This document shows positions 42,977 through 50,455 of a stretch of DNA of 64,000 nt, one piece after another. How positions within the stretch are numbered: position 1 is the stretch's first letter; every line of letters starts with the position of its first letter. The notes under the pieces were generated by a model. It searched no databases and was not told the DNA's origin. It saw only the letters and a list, made by a program, of their open reading frames with translations. The DNA is from Saccharothrix sp. HUAS TT1. Its GTDB lineage: Bacteria > Actinomycetota > Actinomycetes > Mycobacteriales > Pseudonocardiaceae. The DNA is taken from assembly GCF_040744945.1 (NCBI RefSeq), contig NZ_CP160453.1, positions 3,472,001 through 3,536,000 on the forward strand, read 5' to 3'. The position numbers and the translations under genes are program-made.

Positions 42977-43528
42977 ATGGCGGCTCTGTGGTCCCGGAAA
43001 CGGGAGGCCGCGGCCGACGAGGCACTGATCCGATCCCTCTACGAGGAGCACGGTCGGGCGCTGCTCGCCTACGCGACGCGGCTGACCGGGGACCGGGCGG
43101 CGGCCGAGGACGTCGTCCAGGAAACGCTCGTGCGCGCGTGGCGGCACCCGGACGCCCTGGTGAACGGCAAGGGGTCGGTTCGCGGTTGGCTGCTCACGGT
43201 GGCGCGCAACCTCGTCACCGACCGGATCAGGGCGAAGGCCGCCCGGCCGCAGGAGGTCGCCGAGACGCCGGTGGCGCCGCCGGTGCAGCGCGACCACGCG
43301 GACTCCGTGGTCGACTCGGTGGTGGTGCTCGAAGCGCTGGACCGGTTGTCGTCGGACCACCGGGACGTGCTGATGGAGATCTACTTCCGCGGTCGGAGCG
43401 TGACCGAGGCCGCCCAGGCGTTGGGAGTGCCGCCCGGAACGGTGAAGTCGAGGTCGCACTACGCGCTGCGGGCGTTGCGGGAGACGTTCGTCGGGCAGCA
43501 GGTCGCGCTGAAGGGGGTGGCCGGATGA
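42977..43528 (+). CDS. ECF RNA polymerase sigma factor (SigK/SigL-like)
   Basis: A 183-aa ECF sigma factor. Region 2: LIRSLYEEHGRALLAYATRL, DRAAAEDVVQETLVRAWRHP, VRGWLLTVARNLVTDRIRAK. Region 4: LEALDRLSSDHRDVLMEIYF, RSVTEAAQALGVPPGTVKSR. ATG 42977 has GAGAGGAG 7 nt upstream. Its stop overlaps the anti-sigma start by 4 nt (ATGA), the usual coupling for such pairs. It probably reads its own promoter at 42918-42945. Confidence 0.93.
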   Translation: MAALWSRKREAAADEALIRSLYEEHGRALLAYATRLTGDRAAAEDVVQETLVRAWRHPDALVNGKGSVRGWLLTVARNLVTDRIRAKAARPQEVAETPVAPPVQRDHADSVVDSVVVLEALDRLSSDHRDVLMEIYFRGRSVTEAAQALGVPPGTVKSRSHYALRALRETFVGQQVALKGVAG

Positions 43529-44226
43529 CTGCGAACCACGATCCACAGCTGCTCGGCGCGTACGTGCTGGGCGCGCTCGACGAGCGGGAGGCCCGTGCGG
43601 TGGCGGACCACCTGGCGTCCTGCCCGCGGTGCGACGCGGAGCTGGCCGACCTGCGCGCGATGGAGGAGGCCATGGGCGACGTGCCGCCCGAGGTGTTGCT
43701 GGACGGGCCGCCCGAGGGCGGCGACCTGCTGCTGCAGCGGACGCTGCGGCAGGTGCGGTCCGAGCGCGGCGGGCAGGTGCGCCGCCGCCGGGTCGGGCTG
43801 GGGCTGGCCGCGGCGGCGGTGGCCGCGATCGTGCTGGGTGGCGGTTTCGCGGTCGGCCGCGGCACCGCGCCCGAGGACGTCGGCGCCCTGCCGACGGCGA
43901 CCGCGACCGCGCCGCCGTCCGGGACCAGGGTCGGGTCGGCCACCGACCCGGTGACCGGCGCGCGGATGACCGTGCAGGTCAGGCCGGCCGCCGGCTGGGT
44001 GCGGGTGAACGCGTCCGTGGCGGGCGTCGCGCGGGACGAGAAGTGCCGGCTGTTCGTCGTCGCCAAGGACGGCAGCAGGCAGGAGGCGGGCAGCTGGCTG
44101 GTGTCGGCGGTCGGGGAGGAGGACGGCACCAACCTCGACGGCTCGGCGCTCATCGCGCCGGAGGACGTCGCCGCCATCGAGGTGCGCAACTTCGATGACG
44201 AGCGGATCGTGACCGTGCCCGTGTAG
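43525..44226 (+). CDS. Zinc-finger anti-sigma factor, RskA type
   Basis: A 233-aa single-pass membrane protein. The cytoplasmic anti-sigma domain has LLGAYVLGALDEREARAVAD and the zinc motif HLASCPRCDAEL (HxxxCxxC). The transmembrane helix is VGLGLAAAAVAAIVLGGGFA near residues 90-112, followed by an outer RskA-like domain (MTVQVRPAAGWVRVNASVAG, EKCRLFVVAKDGSRQEAGSW). It should hold the sigma factor of the gene before it and release it after proteolysis triggered outside the cell. Overlap ATGA with the sigma gene. Followed by a strong hairpin. Confidence 0.92.
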   Translation: MTANHDPQLLGAYVLGALDEREARAVADHLASCPRCDAELADLRAMEEAMGDVPPEVLLDGPPEGGDLLLQRTLRQVRSERGGQVRRRRVGLGLAAAAVAAIVLGGGFAVGRGTAPEDVGALPTATATAPPSGTRVGSATDPVTGARMTVQVRPAAGWVRVNASVAGVARDEKCRLFVVAKDGSRQEAGSWLVSAVGEEDGTNLDGSALIAPEDVAAIEVRNFDDERIVTVPV

Positions 44227-44246
44227 GGCCTGCCGGAGGGGGAGAT

Positions 44247-44277
44247 GCCCCCGTGCGTGATCACCGCGCACGGGGGC
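44247..44277. terminator. Bidirectional terminator hairpin
   Basis: 11-bp perfect stem (GCCCCCGTGCG / CGCACGGGGGC) with a 9-nt loop, between the convergent anti-sigma (ends 44226) and oxidoreductase (ends 44287) genes. Confidence 0.8.
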
Positions 44278-44286
44278 TCCTCCGCG

Positions 44287-45243
44287 TCACGGCCTGAGCA
44301 CGACCTTGCCCACGGTGGCGCGGCCCTCCAGCGCGGTGTGCGCCTTGGCGGCCTCGCTGAGCTGGAACGTCGTGGTCAACGGGATGAGGCGGCCGTCGGC
44401 GAGGGCGCGCAGCGACTGTTCCTCCAGCCCGCGCAGGGACGTGCCCCGCACCATCCGCGGCCCGACCGCGACCGTCGCCGCGATGCCGAGGCGGTACAGG
44501 TCGGCGGTGTCGATGCGGGTGGCCTCGCCCGACGCCCAGCCGTACAGCACGATCCGGCCGCCGACGGCCAGCAGCTCCAGCGCGGCCCGGCCGGGCTCGC
44601 CGCCGACGCCGTCCAGCACCACCGTGACCCGGCCGATCCCCTCGGTCCAGCCGGGTCGGGTGTAGTCGGCCACCACGTCCGCGCCCAGTTCGCGGACCAG
44701 GTCCAGCTTGGCGGTGCTCGCCGCGCCGACCACCCGGGCCCCGAGCGCCTTGGCCTCCTGCACGAACAACGCGCCCAGCCCGCCCGCGGCCGACGTCACC
44801 AGGACCACGTCGTCGGCGGTGATCGCGGCGATGCGCAGCACGCCGACGGCGGTGCGCCCGGTGCCGATCATGGCGACCGCGGCGTCGAAGGACACGTGGT
44901 CGGGCAACTCGTGCAGCGAGTCGGCGGCGGCCACCGCGAGTTCGGCGTAGCCGCCACTGGCCTGTCCCAGGTGGGCGGTGACGCGCTTGCCCGACCAGTG
45001 CGCCCCCACCCCGTCGCCGAGCGCCGTGACGACGCCCGCCACCTCGCGGCCCGGCGTCATGGGCAGCTCGGGCAGCGGGAACGGCCCGCCGTGCTCGCCC
45101 CGGCGGATGGACGTGTCGAGCAGGTGGACGCCCGCCGCGGCCACCGCGATCCGCACCTGGCCGGCGCCCGGCTCCGGGTCGGGGACGTGCTCGAAGCGCA
45201 GGGTCTCGGCCGGGCCGAACTCGTGCTGGCGGATGGCGTGCAT
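44287..45243 (-). CDS. NADPH:quinone oxidoreductase, zinc-independent MDR family
   Basis: A 318-aa medium-chain reductase. GroES-like part: VRIAVAAAGVHLLDTSIRRG, PMTPGREVAGVVTALGDGVG. Nucleotide site: VLVTSAAGGLGALFVQEAKA (AxxGGxG), and VTVVLDGVGGEPGRAALELL. Catalytic zinc ligands of alcohol dehydrogenases are missing. It likely reduces quinones or enones with NADPH. ATG 45243 has GAGGGGG about 8 nt upstream, and a MerR-type promoter lies at 45306-45276. Confidence 0.92.
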   Translation of the reverse strand: MHAIRQHEFGPAETLRFEHVPDPEPGAGQVRIAVAAAGVHLLDTSIRRGEHGGPFPLPELPMTPGREVAGVVTALGDGVGAHWSGKRVTAHLGQASGGYAELAVAAADSLHELPDHVSFDAAVAMIGTGRTAVGVLRIAAITADDVVLVTSAAGGLGALFVQEAKALGARVVGAASTAKLDLVRELGADVVADYTRPGWTEGIGRVTVVLDGVGGEPGRAALELLAVGGRIVLYGWASGEATRIDTADLYRLGIAATVAVGPRMVRGTSLRGLEEQSLRALADGRLIPLTTTFQLSEAAKAHTALEGRATVGKVVLRP

Positions 45244-45275
45244 CGCGTTGTCCCCCTCGGTGGTAGGTGACCGCC

Positions 45276-45306
45276 AAGCTAGGAGTTCGACTTAACTCGA
45301 AGTCAA
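45276..45306 (-). promoter_or_regulatory. MerR-type promoter with 19-bp spacer and dyad, before the oxidoreductase gene
   Basis: On the minus strand TTGACT (45306-45301), 19 bp, TAGCTT (45281-45276). The spacer holds a near-palindrome (tTCGAgTTAAgTCGAac). A long 19-bp spacer filled by a dyad is the mark of promoters that MerR regulators twist into activity. No MerR gene is adjacent. Confidence 0.6.
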
Positions 45307-45359
45307 GTGATCTTGGCGCGACCGGGCAACCCGCCGGCCGCCGACGCGTCGGTAGGGGT

Positions 45360-45938
45360 GTGAAGCACTTCGACCACAACGCCCACCACCACCGGTTCCT
45401 GCTCGACCAGGTGCCGGCGGGCGCGCGGACGGCGTTGGACGTCGGTTGCGGGCGCGGCGGGTTCGCGGGGGAGCTGGCCGCGCGGGGTCTCGCGGTGACG
45501 GCGGTGGACAAGCACGTCGAGGCGTCGGTCCCCGGTGTCGCGTTCAAGCGCGGCGACGTGCTGGTGGACGACGTCGGCGGGCCGTACGACTTCGTCTCCT
45601 GCGTCGCCGCGCTGCACCACCTGCCGCTGCGGCCCGCGCTGGAGCGGTTCCGGTCGCTGGTGCGGCCCGGCGGGGTGCTGGCGGTGCTCGGGCTGGCCCG
45701 CGAGGAGAGCGCGTGGGACTGGGCGGTGGCGCTGGCGTCGACGCCGCTGGACTTCGCCGTGCGGCTGGTCCGGGACGACCCGCGCAGCGACGCGCCGGTG
45801 GCGGACTGGACGCTGTCGGTCCGCGAGATCAAGGCCGAGGCGGACGCGGTGCTGCCCGGCGCGCGGTTCCGCCGGCACCTCTACTGGCGGTACTCGATGG
45901 TCTGGAAGGCCGATGGCAGCAATTCGCATCAGGCATAA
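45360..45938 (+). CDS. SAM-dependent class I methyltransferase
   Basis: A 192-aa methyltransferase. Motif I is ALDVGCGRGGFAGELAARG, motif II is AVTAVDKHVE, then YDFVSCVAALHHLPLRPALE and RPGGVLAVLGLAREES. The late part (DFAVRLVRDD, RFRRHLYWRYSMVWK) resembles UbiE/Coq5-like small-molecule enzymes of unknown target. GTG 45360 (VKHFDHNAHHH) is used. It is divergent from the oxidoreductase gene with about 115 bp between; no clear promoter was found for it. Confidence 0.85.
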   Translation: MKHFDHNAHHHRFLLDQVPAGARTALDVGCGRGGFAGELAARGLAVTAVDKHVEASVPGVAFKRGDVLVDDVGGPYDFVSCVAALHHLPLRPALERFRSLVRPGGVLAVLGLAREESAWDWAVALASTPLDFAVRLVRDDPRSDAPVADWTLSVREIKAEADAVLPGARFRRHLYWRYSMVWKADGSNSHQA

Positions 45939-45943
45939 TCGCT

Positions 45944-45973
45944 TTGACTGCGAGGTGTCTTCCGGGTGATAGT
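45944..45973 (+). promoter_or_regulatory. Housekeeping-like promoter
   Basis: TTGACT (45944-45949), 18 bp, GATAGT (45968-45973), 5 bp after the methyltransferase stop. It would read a short transcript with a small hairpin (ACACC/GGTGT near 45980-45995) and a 23-codon ORF at 46020. Confidence 0.5.
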
Positions 45974-46019
45974 CGTACCAACACCGCAGTGGTGTCGGAC
46001 GACCACAAAGGGGAACTTC

Positions 46020-46091
46020 GTGAACAGCAGGGAGACCGAGTGGAACGGTTCCGCGACGCGTGCGTCCGGAGACCGGGGCCAGCTCTCCTGA
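46020..46091 (+). CDS. Possible 23-residue short ORF
   Basis: GTG 46020 has AAGGGG 6 nt upstream and opens 23 codons (NSRETEWNGSATRASGDRGQ then LS and a stop at 46089-46091). A good promoter lies 50 bp upstream and no other gene follows it closely. It could be a leader peptide, a small protein or chance. The remaining 45939-46419 gap has an AT-rich patch at 46123-46160, a GC hairpin and the SigF-type promoter of the next gene. Confidence 0.25.
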   Translation: MNSRETEWNGSATRASGDRGQLS

Positions 46092-46267
46092 CCTGCCGGG
46101 ACGGCAAATCGGACGAGCCGCCCGGTAATTATTCGAAAATCGTATTGCCTTATTGGCTGCGGTGATCGGCGCGCATTTCGCGCGATGTGGCGTCCCGGTC
46201 TTCACGGGGTGGACCGGGACCGGGGGGAACCCCGGCACGGCGGGGTGTGCGACTCCTGTCGGGAATG

Positions 46268-46295
46268 GGGGGACGGGTTCGTGCGCCCGTCCCCC
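46268..46295 (+). terminator. GC-rich hairpin in the intergenic region
   Basis: Perfect 10-bp stem (GGGGGACGGG / CCCGTCCCCC), 8-nt loop, between the short ORF and the DUF4383 gene; an outer GAATGG/CCATTC pair extends it. Likely the end of the transcript from 45973. Confidence 0.6.
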
Positions 46296-46338
46296 GCCGC
46301 CATTCGGCCCAGGCTCGGGCGCCGGCTCGGAGGGCGCC

Positions 46339-46364
46339 GTTTGCCCGCTCGGCGGTACGGGTAG
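46339..46364 (+). promoter_or_regulatory. SigF-type promoter of the DUF4383 gene
   Basis: GTTT (46339-46342), 16 bp, GGGTAG (46359-46364). The -35 is a perfect match to the SigB/SigF form and the -10 differs only in the last base. The start codon is 56 bp downstream. Confidence 0.55.
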
Positions 46365-46419
46365 TCGGTGGGCGTCCGGAGCCCGTGACGGGCTCGCAAG
46401 CTCGTAGTTGGAGGGCGAG

Positions 46420-47154
46420 ATGACCCACCACTCGACCGTCGGTCGCGTCAAGGTCGCGGGTCTCCAGCCTGCCCAGGTGCTGGCAGGCCTGGTCGGCCTG
46501 GTGTTCCTCGCGTTGGGTGTGCTGGGCTTCGTGCGCACCGGTTTCGGCGACTTCGCGGGCGACCACCACGCGATGCTGCTCGGGTTCGCGGTGAACCCGC
46601 TGCACAACGTGATCCACCTGGCGTTCGGTGTGCTCGGCCTGCTGATGGCGAGCACGTCGGGCCTGGCCCGGCTGTACGGCTGGCTGCTGTTCATCGGTTA
46701 CGGCGCGGTGCTGCTGTGGGGGCTGGCGCTGGCCGGCGTCTTCGCCACCAACCCCGTCCAGAACCTCGGCAACCCGCTGGCGCTGAACGTCAACGACAAC
46801 TGGCTGCACCTCGGCCTCGCCGCTGTCGGCCTGCTGATCGCGGTGCTGCCGGCCCGGCGCAGGATCGTGACCGACGAGCCGGTCGACGACCGGTTCGAGG
46901 AGCCGGTCACGGGCCCGCACGGGGAGAACGTCGTGGACCCGCGGCACGACCGGGGCCGGTTCCAGCGCACCCCGGAGACCGACCCGGCGACCCACGAGAT
47001 GCCCACCCAGCGCGTCGACTCCCGGCACGACGAGTCGCACGGCGCGCACCGCGACGAGCGGGTGGGGTCGGCGGAACCGACCGTCAGCGCGCGGCCGGTC
47101 CAGCCGATCGACCCGGCCATCGCCGAGCAGCACAAGTCGCGCTTCTCGCGATGA
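46420..47154 (+). CDS. DUF4383 membrane protein with long charged tail
   Basis: A 244-aa protein. Residues 1-140 contain four hydrophobic helices with DUF4383 marks: VLAGLVGLVFLALGVLGFVR, NPLHNVIHLAFGVLGLLMAS and NDNWLHLGLAAVGLLIAVLP. The last 100 residues are hydrophilic and rich in Asp, Arg and His (HDRGRFQRTPETDPATHEMP), probably disordered. ATG 46420 has GGAGGG upstream; TTG 46408 is in frame. The promoter is of SigF type, matching the position of the other DUF4383 gene beside sigF at 17.5 kb, so both are probably stress-induced. Confidence 0.85.
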   Translation: MTHHSTVGRVKVAGLQPAQVLAGLVGLVFLALGVLGFVRTGFGDFAGDHHAMLLGFAVNPLHNVIHLAFGVLGLLMASTSGLARLYGWLLFIGYGAVLLWGLALAGVFATNPVQNLGNPLALNVNDNWLHLGLAAVGLLIAVLPARRRIVTDEPVDDRFEEPVTGPHGENVVDPRHDRGRFQRTPETDPATHEMPTQRVDSRHDESHGAHRDERVGSAEPTVSARPVQPIDPAIAEQHKSRFSR

Positions 47155-47164
47155 CGAAGGCAGG

Positions 47165-47203
47165 GAAGCGGCGCGCGGTCCACTCCGGACCACGCGCCGC
47201 TTC
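47165..47203. terminator. Bidirectional terminator hairpin
   Basis: 11-bp perfect outer stem (GAAGCGGCGCG / CGCGCCGCTTC) with an inner GGTCC/GGACC pairing, between the convergent genes ending at 47154 and 47221. Confidence 0.8.
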
Positions 47204-47220
47204 GGCGTTCGGGGGTGTTC

Positions 47221-48165
47221 TCAGGCCGCCGAGTCCATCCGCTCGGCCTGGTCGTCGTCCAGCTTGAGCTCCAGCGCGCCCAGCGTCTCCTCCAGCTGGG
47301 CCACCGAGGTGGCGCCGACCAGCGGGATGATCCCCCGGCGCAGCAGCCACGCCAGCACGACCTGGTTCACCGTGGCGCCCAGCTCGGCCGCGACGTCGCG
47401 CAGCACCGCCAGCCGCCGCGTGGTGCCCGGGTGGTCGTAGTGCTCGCCCAGCGGCTTGTCCCGGTACTGGCCGGACAGCAGCGACGAGTACGCCACCAGC
47501 GCCACGTCGCCCTCGGCCGCCGCGTAGTCGAACAACTCCCCGGTCATGTGCACGTGACCGCTCTCCGGCAGCTTCGCGCCGGGGCGCGGCTGGAGGTAGC
47601 TGTACCGCTGCTGCACCGCCGCGTAGAGCGGCCACCCGTTGGCCCGCGACACCGCCCGCGCCCGCTCCAGCCGCCACGTGGCGTGGTTGCTGGCCGCGAT
47701 CTCCCGCACGACCCCGGTGTCCACCAGGGACGCGAACCCGCCCAGCGTGTCCTCCAGCGTGACGCTGCGGTCCTCGACGTGGCTGTAGTACAGGTCGATG
47801 CGGTCGGTGCCCAACCGCCGCAGGCTGTCCCGGGCCGCGCCGCGGATCGTCTCGGCGGACAGGCCCTCGGCGTTCTCCAGCCCGGTGCCCGGCGTCAACG
47901 GGCGGGCGCCCACCTTGGTGGCGATCACGAGCTCGTCCCGGTTGCCCCGCGCGGCCAACCAGCGACCGACCGCCTCCTCGCTCTCGTCGCCGGTGCCGCC
48001 GTCCCAGAACATGTAGTTGTTCGACGTGTCCACGAACGTGCCGCCCGCCTCGACGAAGCGGTCCATGATCGCGAACGAGGTCCGTTCGTCCACCACCTTG
48101 CCGAACGGCATGGCGCCCAGGGCCAGGGCGCTGACGTCGAGTGAACCGATGCGCTGTCGTTGCAT
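47221..48165 (-). CDS. Aldo/keto reductase
   Basis: A 314-aa NADPH-dependent reductase. Catalytic residues are Asp in GGTFVDTSNNY, Tyr in NNYMF, Lys in ATKVGARP and His in YYSHVED. The C-terminal part has VALVAYSSLLSGQYRDKPLG and IIPLVGATSVAQLEETLGAL. It reduces aldehydes or ketones; the group resembles the YdjG/AKR11-like family. ATG 48165 lies about where transcription from the promoter at 48204-48174 would start, so the message may be leaderless. Confidence 0.92.
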   Translation of the reverse strand: MQRQRIGSLDVSALALGAMPFGKVVDERTSFAIMDRFVEAGGTFVDTSNNYMFWDGGTGDESEEAVGRWLAARGNRDELVIATKVGARPLTPGTGLENAEGLSAETIRGAARDSLRRLGTDRIDLYYSHVEDRSVTLEDTLGGFASLVDTGVVREIAASNHATWRLERARAVSRANGWPLYAAVQQRYSYLQPRPGAKLPESGHVHMTGELFDYAAAEGDVALVAYSSLLSGQYRDKPLGEHYDHPGTTRRLAVLRDVAAELGATVNQVVLAWLLRRGIIPLVGATSVAQLEETLGALELKLDDDQAERMDSAA

Positions 48166-48173
48166 GGTCGTTC

Positions 48174-48204
48174 ACCCTGGGTGCTGGAGCGCACTCCAGG
48201 TCAA
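48174..48204 (-). promoter_or_regulatory. MerR-type promoter of the aldo/keto reductase gene
   Basis: On the minus strand TTGACC (48204-48199), 19 bp, CAGGGT (48179-48174). The spacer holds the dyad CTGGAG-TGCG-CTCCAG. This is the arrangement of promoters activated by MerR proteins. No MerR gene is adjacent; the nearest ones, at 55565 and 57307, are of the FtsR type. Confidence 0.65.
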
Positions 48205-48240
48205 GCCCGAACCGGTGAACCTGGCATCCTGGGGACCACG

Positions 48241-48897
48241 ATGTCGACATTCAGCAAGTGGGCTCCCGCCGTGCTGGCGCTGGTCGTGGTGGCCGGCCCC
48301 GGTGTGTGGCGCTACAGCAGGCACGTCATCACCATCGCGCACGAGGCCGGGCACGCCCTCGTCGCGCTGCTCACCGGTCGCCGGCTGGAGGGCATCAAGC
48401 TGAACTCGGACACGTCCGGGGTCACCGTGTCGCGCGGGCGGCCGACCGGGGTCGCCGTGGTGCTCATGTACTTCGCCGGCTACGTCACGCCGTCCCTGCT
48501 CGGGCTGGGCGCGGCGGCGCTGGTGACCGCCGGGCACGTGCGACCCCTGCTGTGGGCGACGGTGGGGCTGCTGGTCGGCGTGCTGGTCATGATCCGCAAC
48601 GCGTTCGGCGTGCTGTCGGTGGTGCTGACCGGGGCGGTGATGTTCGCCGTGTCGTGGTACGCCACGGCGGAGTGGCAGGCCGCGTTCGCGCTGTTCGTGA
48701 CGTGGTTCCTGCTGCTCGGCGGCGTGCGGCCGGTCGGTGAGCTGCAGCGCAGGCGGATGCGCGGCCAGGCCCGCCAGTCCGACGCGGACCAGCTGGCCCG
48801 GATCACCCGCGTCCCCGGTCTGGTGTGGGTGCTGCTGTTCGCCGCGGTGACGGTCGGGACCCTCCTGCTGGGCGGCCGCCTCCTCCTCCCGCTGTAG
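48241..48897 (+). CDS. M50-type integral membrane metalloprotease-like protein
   Basis: A 218-aa membrane protein of the peptidase M50B-like group. HExxH is in TIAHEAGHALVALLTG. There are about six hydrophobic helices, among them VVLMYFAGYVTPSLLGLGAA, PLLWATVGLLVGVLVMI and ALFVTWFLLLGGVRPVGELQ; the NPxDG second metal motif of site-2 proteases is not obvious, as in other M50B-like proteins. The substrate may be a membrane anti-sigma factor, but this is a guess. ATG 48241; divergent from the reductase. Confidence 0.8.
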   Translation: MSTFSKWAPAVLALVVVAGPGVWRYSRHVITIAHEAGHALVALLTGRRLEGIKLNSDTSGVTVSRGRPTGVAVVLMYFAGYVTPSLLGLGAAALVTAGHVRPLLWATVGLLVGVLVMIRNAFGVLSVVLTGAVMFAVSWYATAEWQAAFALFVTWFLLLGGVRPVGELQRRRMRGQARQSDADQLARITRVPGLVWVLLFAAVTVGTLLLGGRLLLPL

Positions 48898-48960
48898 TGA
48901 CGACCTCGACCCGGTACGGGACCGCGCGTCGAGGTTCAGGAGTTCCCGCAGGGGTAACCG

Positions 48961-49932
48961 GTGGCCATGGTGAGCATCGGTTACTTCCTCTCCAGCGAGG
49001 AGCACGGACCGCGTGAGCTGGTGAGGCAGGCGCGGTGGGCGGAGCAGGCCGGTTTCGAGCGGCTGTGGATCTCCGACCACTACCACCCGTGGAACCGCGA
49101 GCAGGGCGACAGCCCGTTCGTGTGGTCCGTCATCGGGGCGCTGTCCGAGGCGACCTCGCTGCCCATCACCACCGCGGTCACCTGCCCGACGGTCCGGATT
49201 CACCCGGCCGTGGTGGCGCAGGCCGCCGCGACGGCCGCCGTCCAGTGCCGCGGCGGGTTCACCCTCGGCGTCGGCTCCGGCGAGGCGCTGAACGAGCACA
49301 TCTTCGGCGACCCGTGGCCGTCCGCCCCGGAGCGGCTGGAGATGCTGGAAGAGGCCGTCGAGGTGATGCGGGCGCTGTGGACCGGCGAGGAGGTCAGCCA
49401 CCGCGGCCGGCACTACAAGGTCGAGAACGCCCGCCTCTACACGCTGCCCGAGTCGCCCGTGCCGGTGTACGTGTCGGCGTTCGGGCCGAAGGCGGCGGAG
49501 CTGGCGGGCCGGATCGGCGACGGCCTGTGCTCCACCATCCCGGACGCGTCGCTGCTGGAGCGGTTCCGCGACGCGGGCGGCGCCGGCAAGCCCACCCAGG
49601 GCGGGTTCAAGGTGTGCCACGCGCCGTCGGCCGAGGCGGGCGTGAAGACGGCGCACCGGCTGTGGGCCAACGAGCAGCTGCCCGGCGAACTGGCCCAGGT
49701 GCTGCCGAGCCCGCGGCACTTCGAGCAGGCGTCGACCCTGGTGACCGAGGAGATGATGGCCTCGGCGCTGCCGGTCGGCCCCGACCCGCAGCCGTACGCG
49801 GACGCCGTCCGCGAGTTCGCCGACGCGGGCTACGACGAGGTGTACGTCAGCCAGATCGGGCCCGACCAGGAGCAGTTCTTCGAGTTCTGGGCCGGGTCGG
49901 TGGCGCCCGCCCTCGCCGACGGCGCGCGGTGA
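48961..49932 (+). CDS. LLM-class F420-dependent oxidoreductase (Fgd-like)
   Basis: A 323-aa luciferase-like TIM-barrel protein. Hallmarks are SIGYFLSSEEHGPRELVRQA, RLWISDHYHPWNREQGDSPF, VTCPTVRIHPAVVAQAAATA, GGFTLGVGSGEALNEHIFGD and VYVSQIGPDQEQFFEFW. This matches the TIGR03557-like group close to F420-dependent glucose-6-phosphate dehydrogenase. It probably moves hydride to or from F420. GTG 48961 has AGGGG 6 nt upstream. Confidence 0.9.
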   Translation: MAMVSIGYFLSSEEHGPRELVRQARWAEQAGFERLWISDHYHPWNREQGDSPFVWSVIGALSEATSLPITTAVTCPTVRIHPAVVAQAAATAAVQCRGGFTLGVGSGEALNEHIFGDPWPSAPERLEMLEEAVEVMRALWTGEEVSHRGRHYKVENARLYTLPESPVPVYVSAFGPKAAELAGRIGDGLCSTIPDASLLERFRDAGGAGKPTQGGFKVCHAPSAEAGVKTAHRLWANEQLPGELAQVLPSPRHFEQASTLVTEEMMASALPVGPDPQPYADAVREFADAGYDEVYVSQIGPDQEQFFEFWAGSVAPALADGAR

Positions 49933-50046
49933 CCGACCCGGACGGGCCGGCCGCGACCCGCAGCAACCCGAAGTCCACCCGCTCGGCAATCCACCCGATG
50001 TGGCGCACCACGTTTGCGTCCGGGGGACCAGCGGGTAAGCCGTGAT

Positions 50047-50082
50047 CAAGCACCTGTGACACCGCAAGCACCCGTGACACCG
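50047..50082. repeat. 18-bp tandem repeat before the whiB gene
   Basis: caagcacctgtgacaccg (50047-50064) and caagcacccgtgacaccg (50065-50082) differ at one base. They end 16 bp before ATG 50099. The 18-bp period and the GTGACAC core could be a regulator site, or a duplicated leader piece. Confidence 0.6.
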
Positions 50083-50098
50083 CAAGGGGGTTCATCCG

Positions 50099-50389
50099 AT
50101 GACCAGCACCGCGCGCCTGCCCAAGCCCGTGACCGACGTCTGGGACTGGCAGAAGGAAGGTCTGTGCCGAGGGCGGGACAGCGCCGTCTTCTTCCACCCG
50201 GACAACGAGCGCGGCTCCGCCCGCGCCGCCCGTGAGGACAAGGCGAAGCAGCTCTGCGCCCGCTGCCCGGTGGTGGTGCCGTGCCGCGAGCACGCCCTCG
50301 CCGTCCAGGAGCCGTACGGCGTCTGGGGTGGCATGGGCGAGGACGAGCGCCGCCGCGTCATCGCGGGCCGCCGCCGTTCCGCCGCCTGA
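50099..50389 (+). CDS. whiB3: WhiB-family iron-sulfur regulator, WhiB3/WhiD-like
   Basis: A 96-aa Wbl protein. Four cysteines bind a [4Fe-4S] cluster: Cys23 in KEGLCRGRD, then Cys53, Cys56 and Cys62 in QLCARCPVVVPCREH. The GVWGG turn (EPYGVWGGMGEDERR) and a basic tail follow. The start TDVWDWQKEGLCRGRDSAVF and FFHPDNERG place it with WhiB3/WhiD rather than WhiB1 or WhiB2. Such proteins bind the primary sigma factor and sense redox state, often affecting differentiation. ATG 50099 has aaggggg 8 nt upstream. Confidence 0.93.
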   Translation: MTSTARLPKPVTDVWDWQKEGLCRGRDSAVFFHPDNERGSARAAREDKAKQLCARCPVVVPCREHALAVQEPYGVWGGMGEDERRRVIAGRRRSAA

Positions 50390-50455
50390 TCGGCCCGCAC
50401 CGACCGGCCCGGCAGTCGCCCCACCTGCCCCGACCGACCGACTCGCCGACCGACC

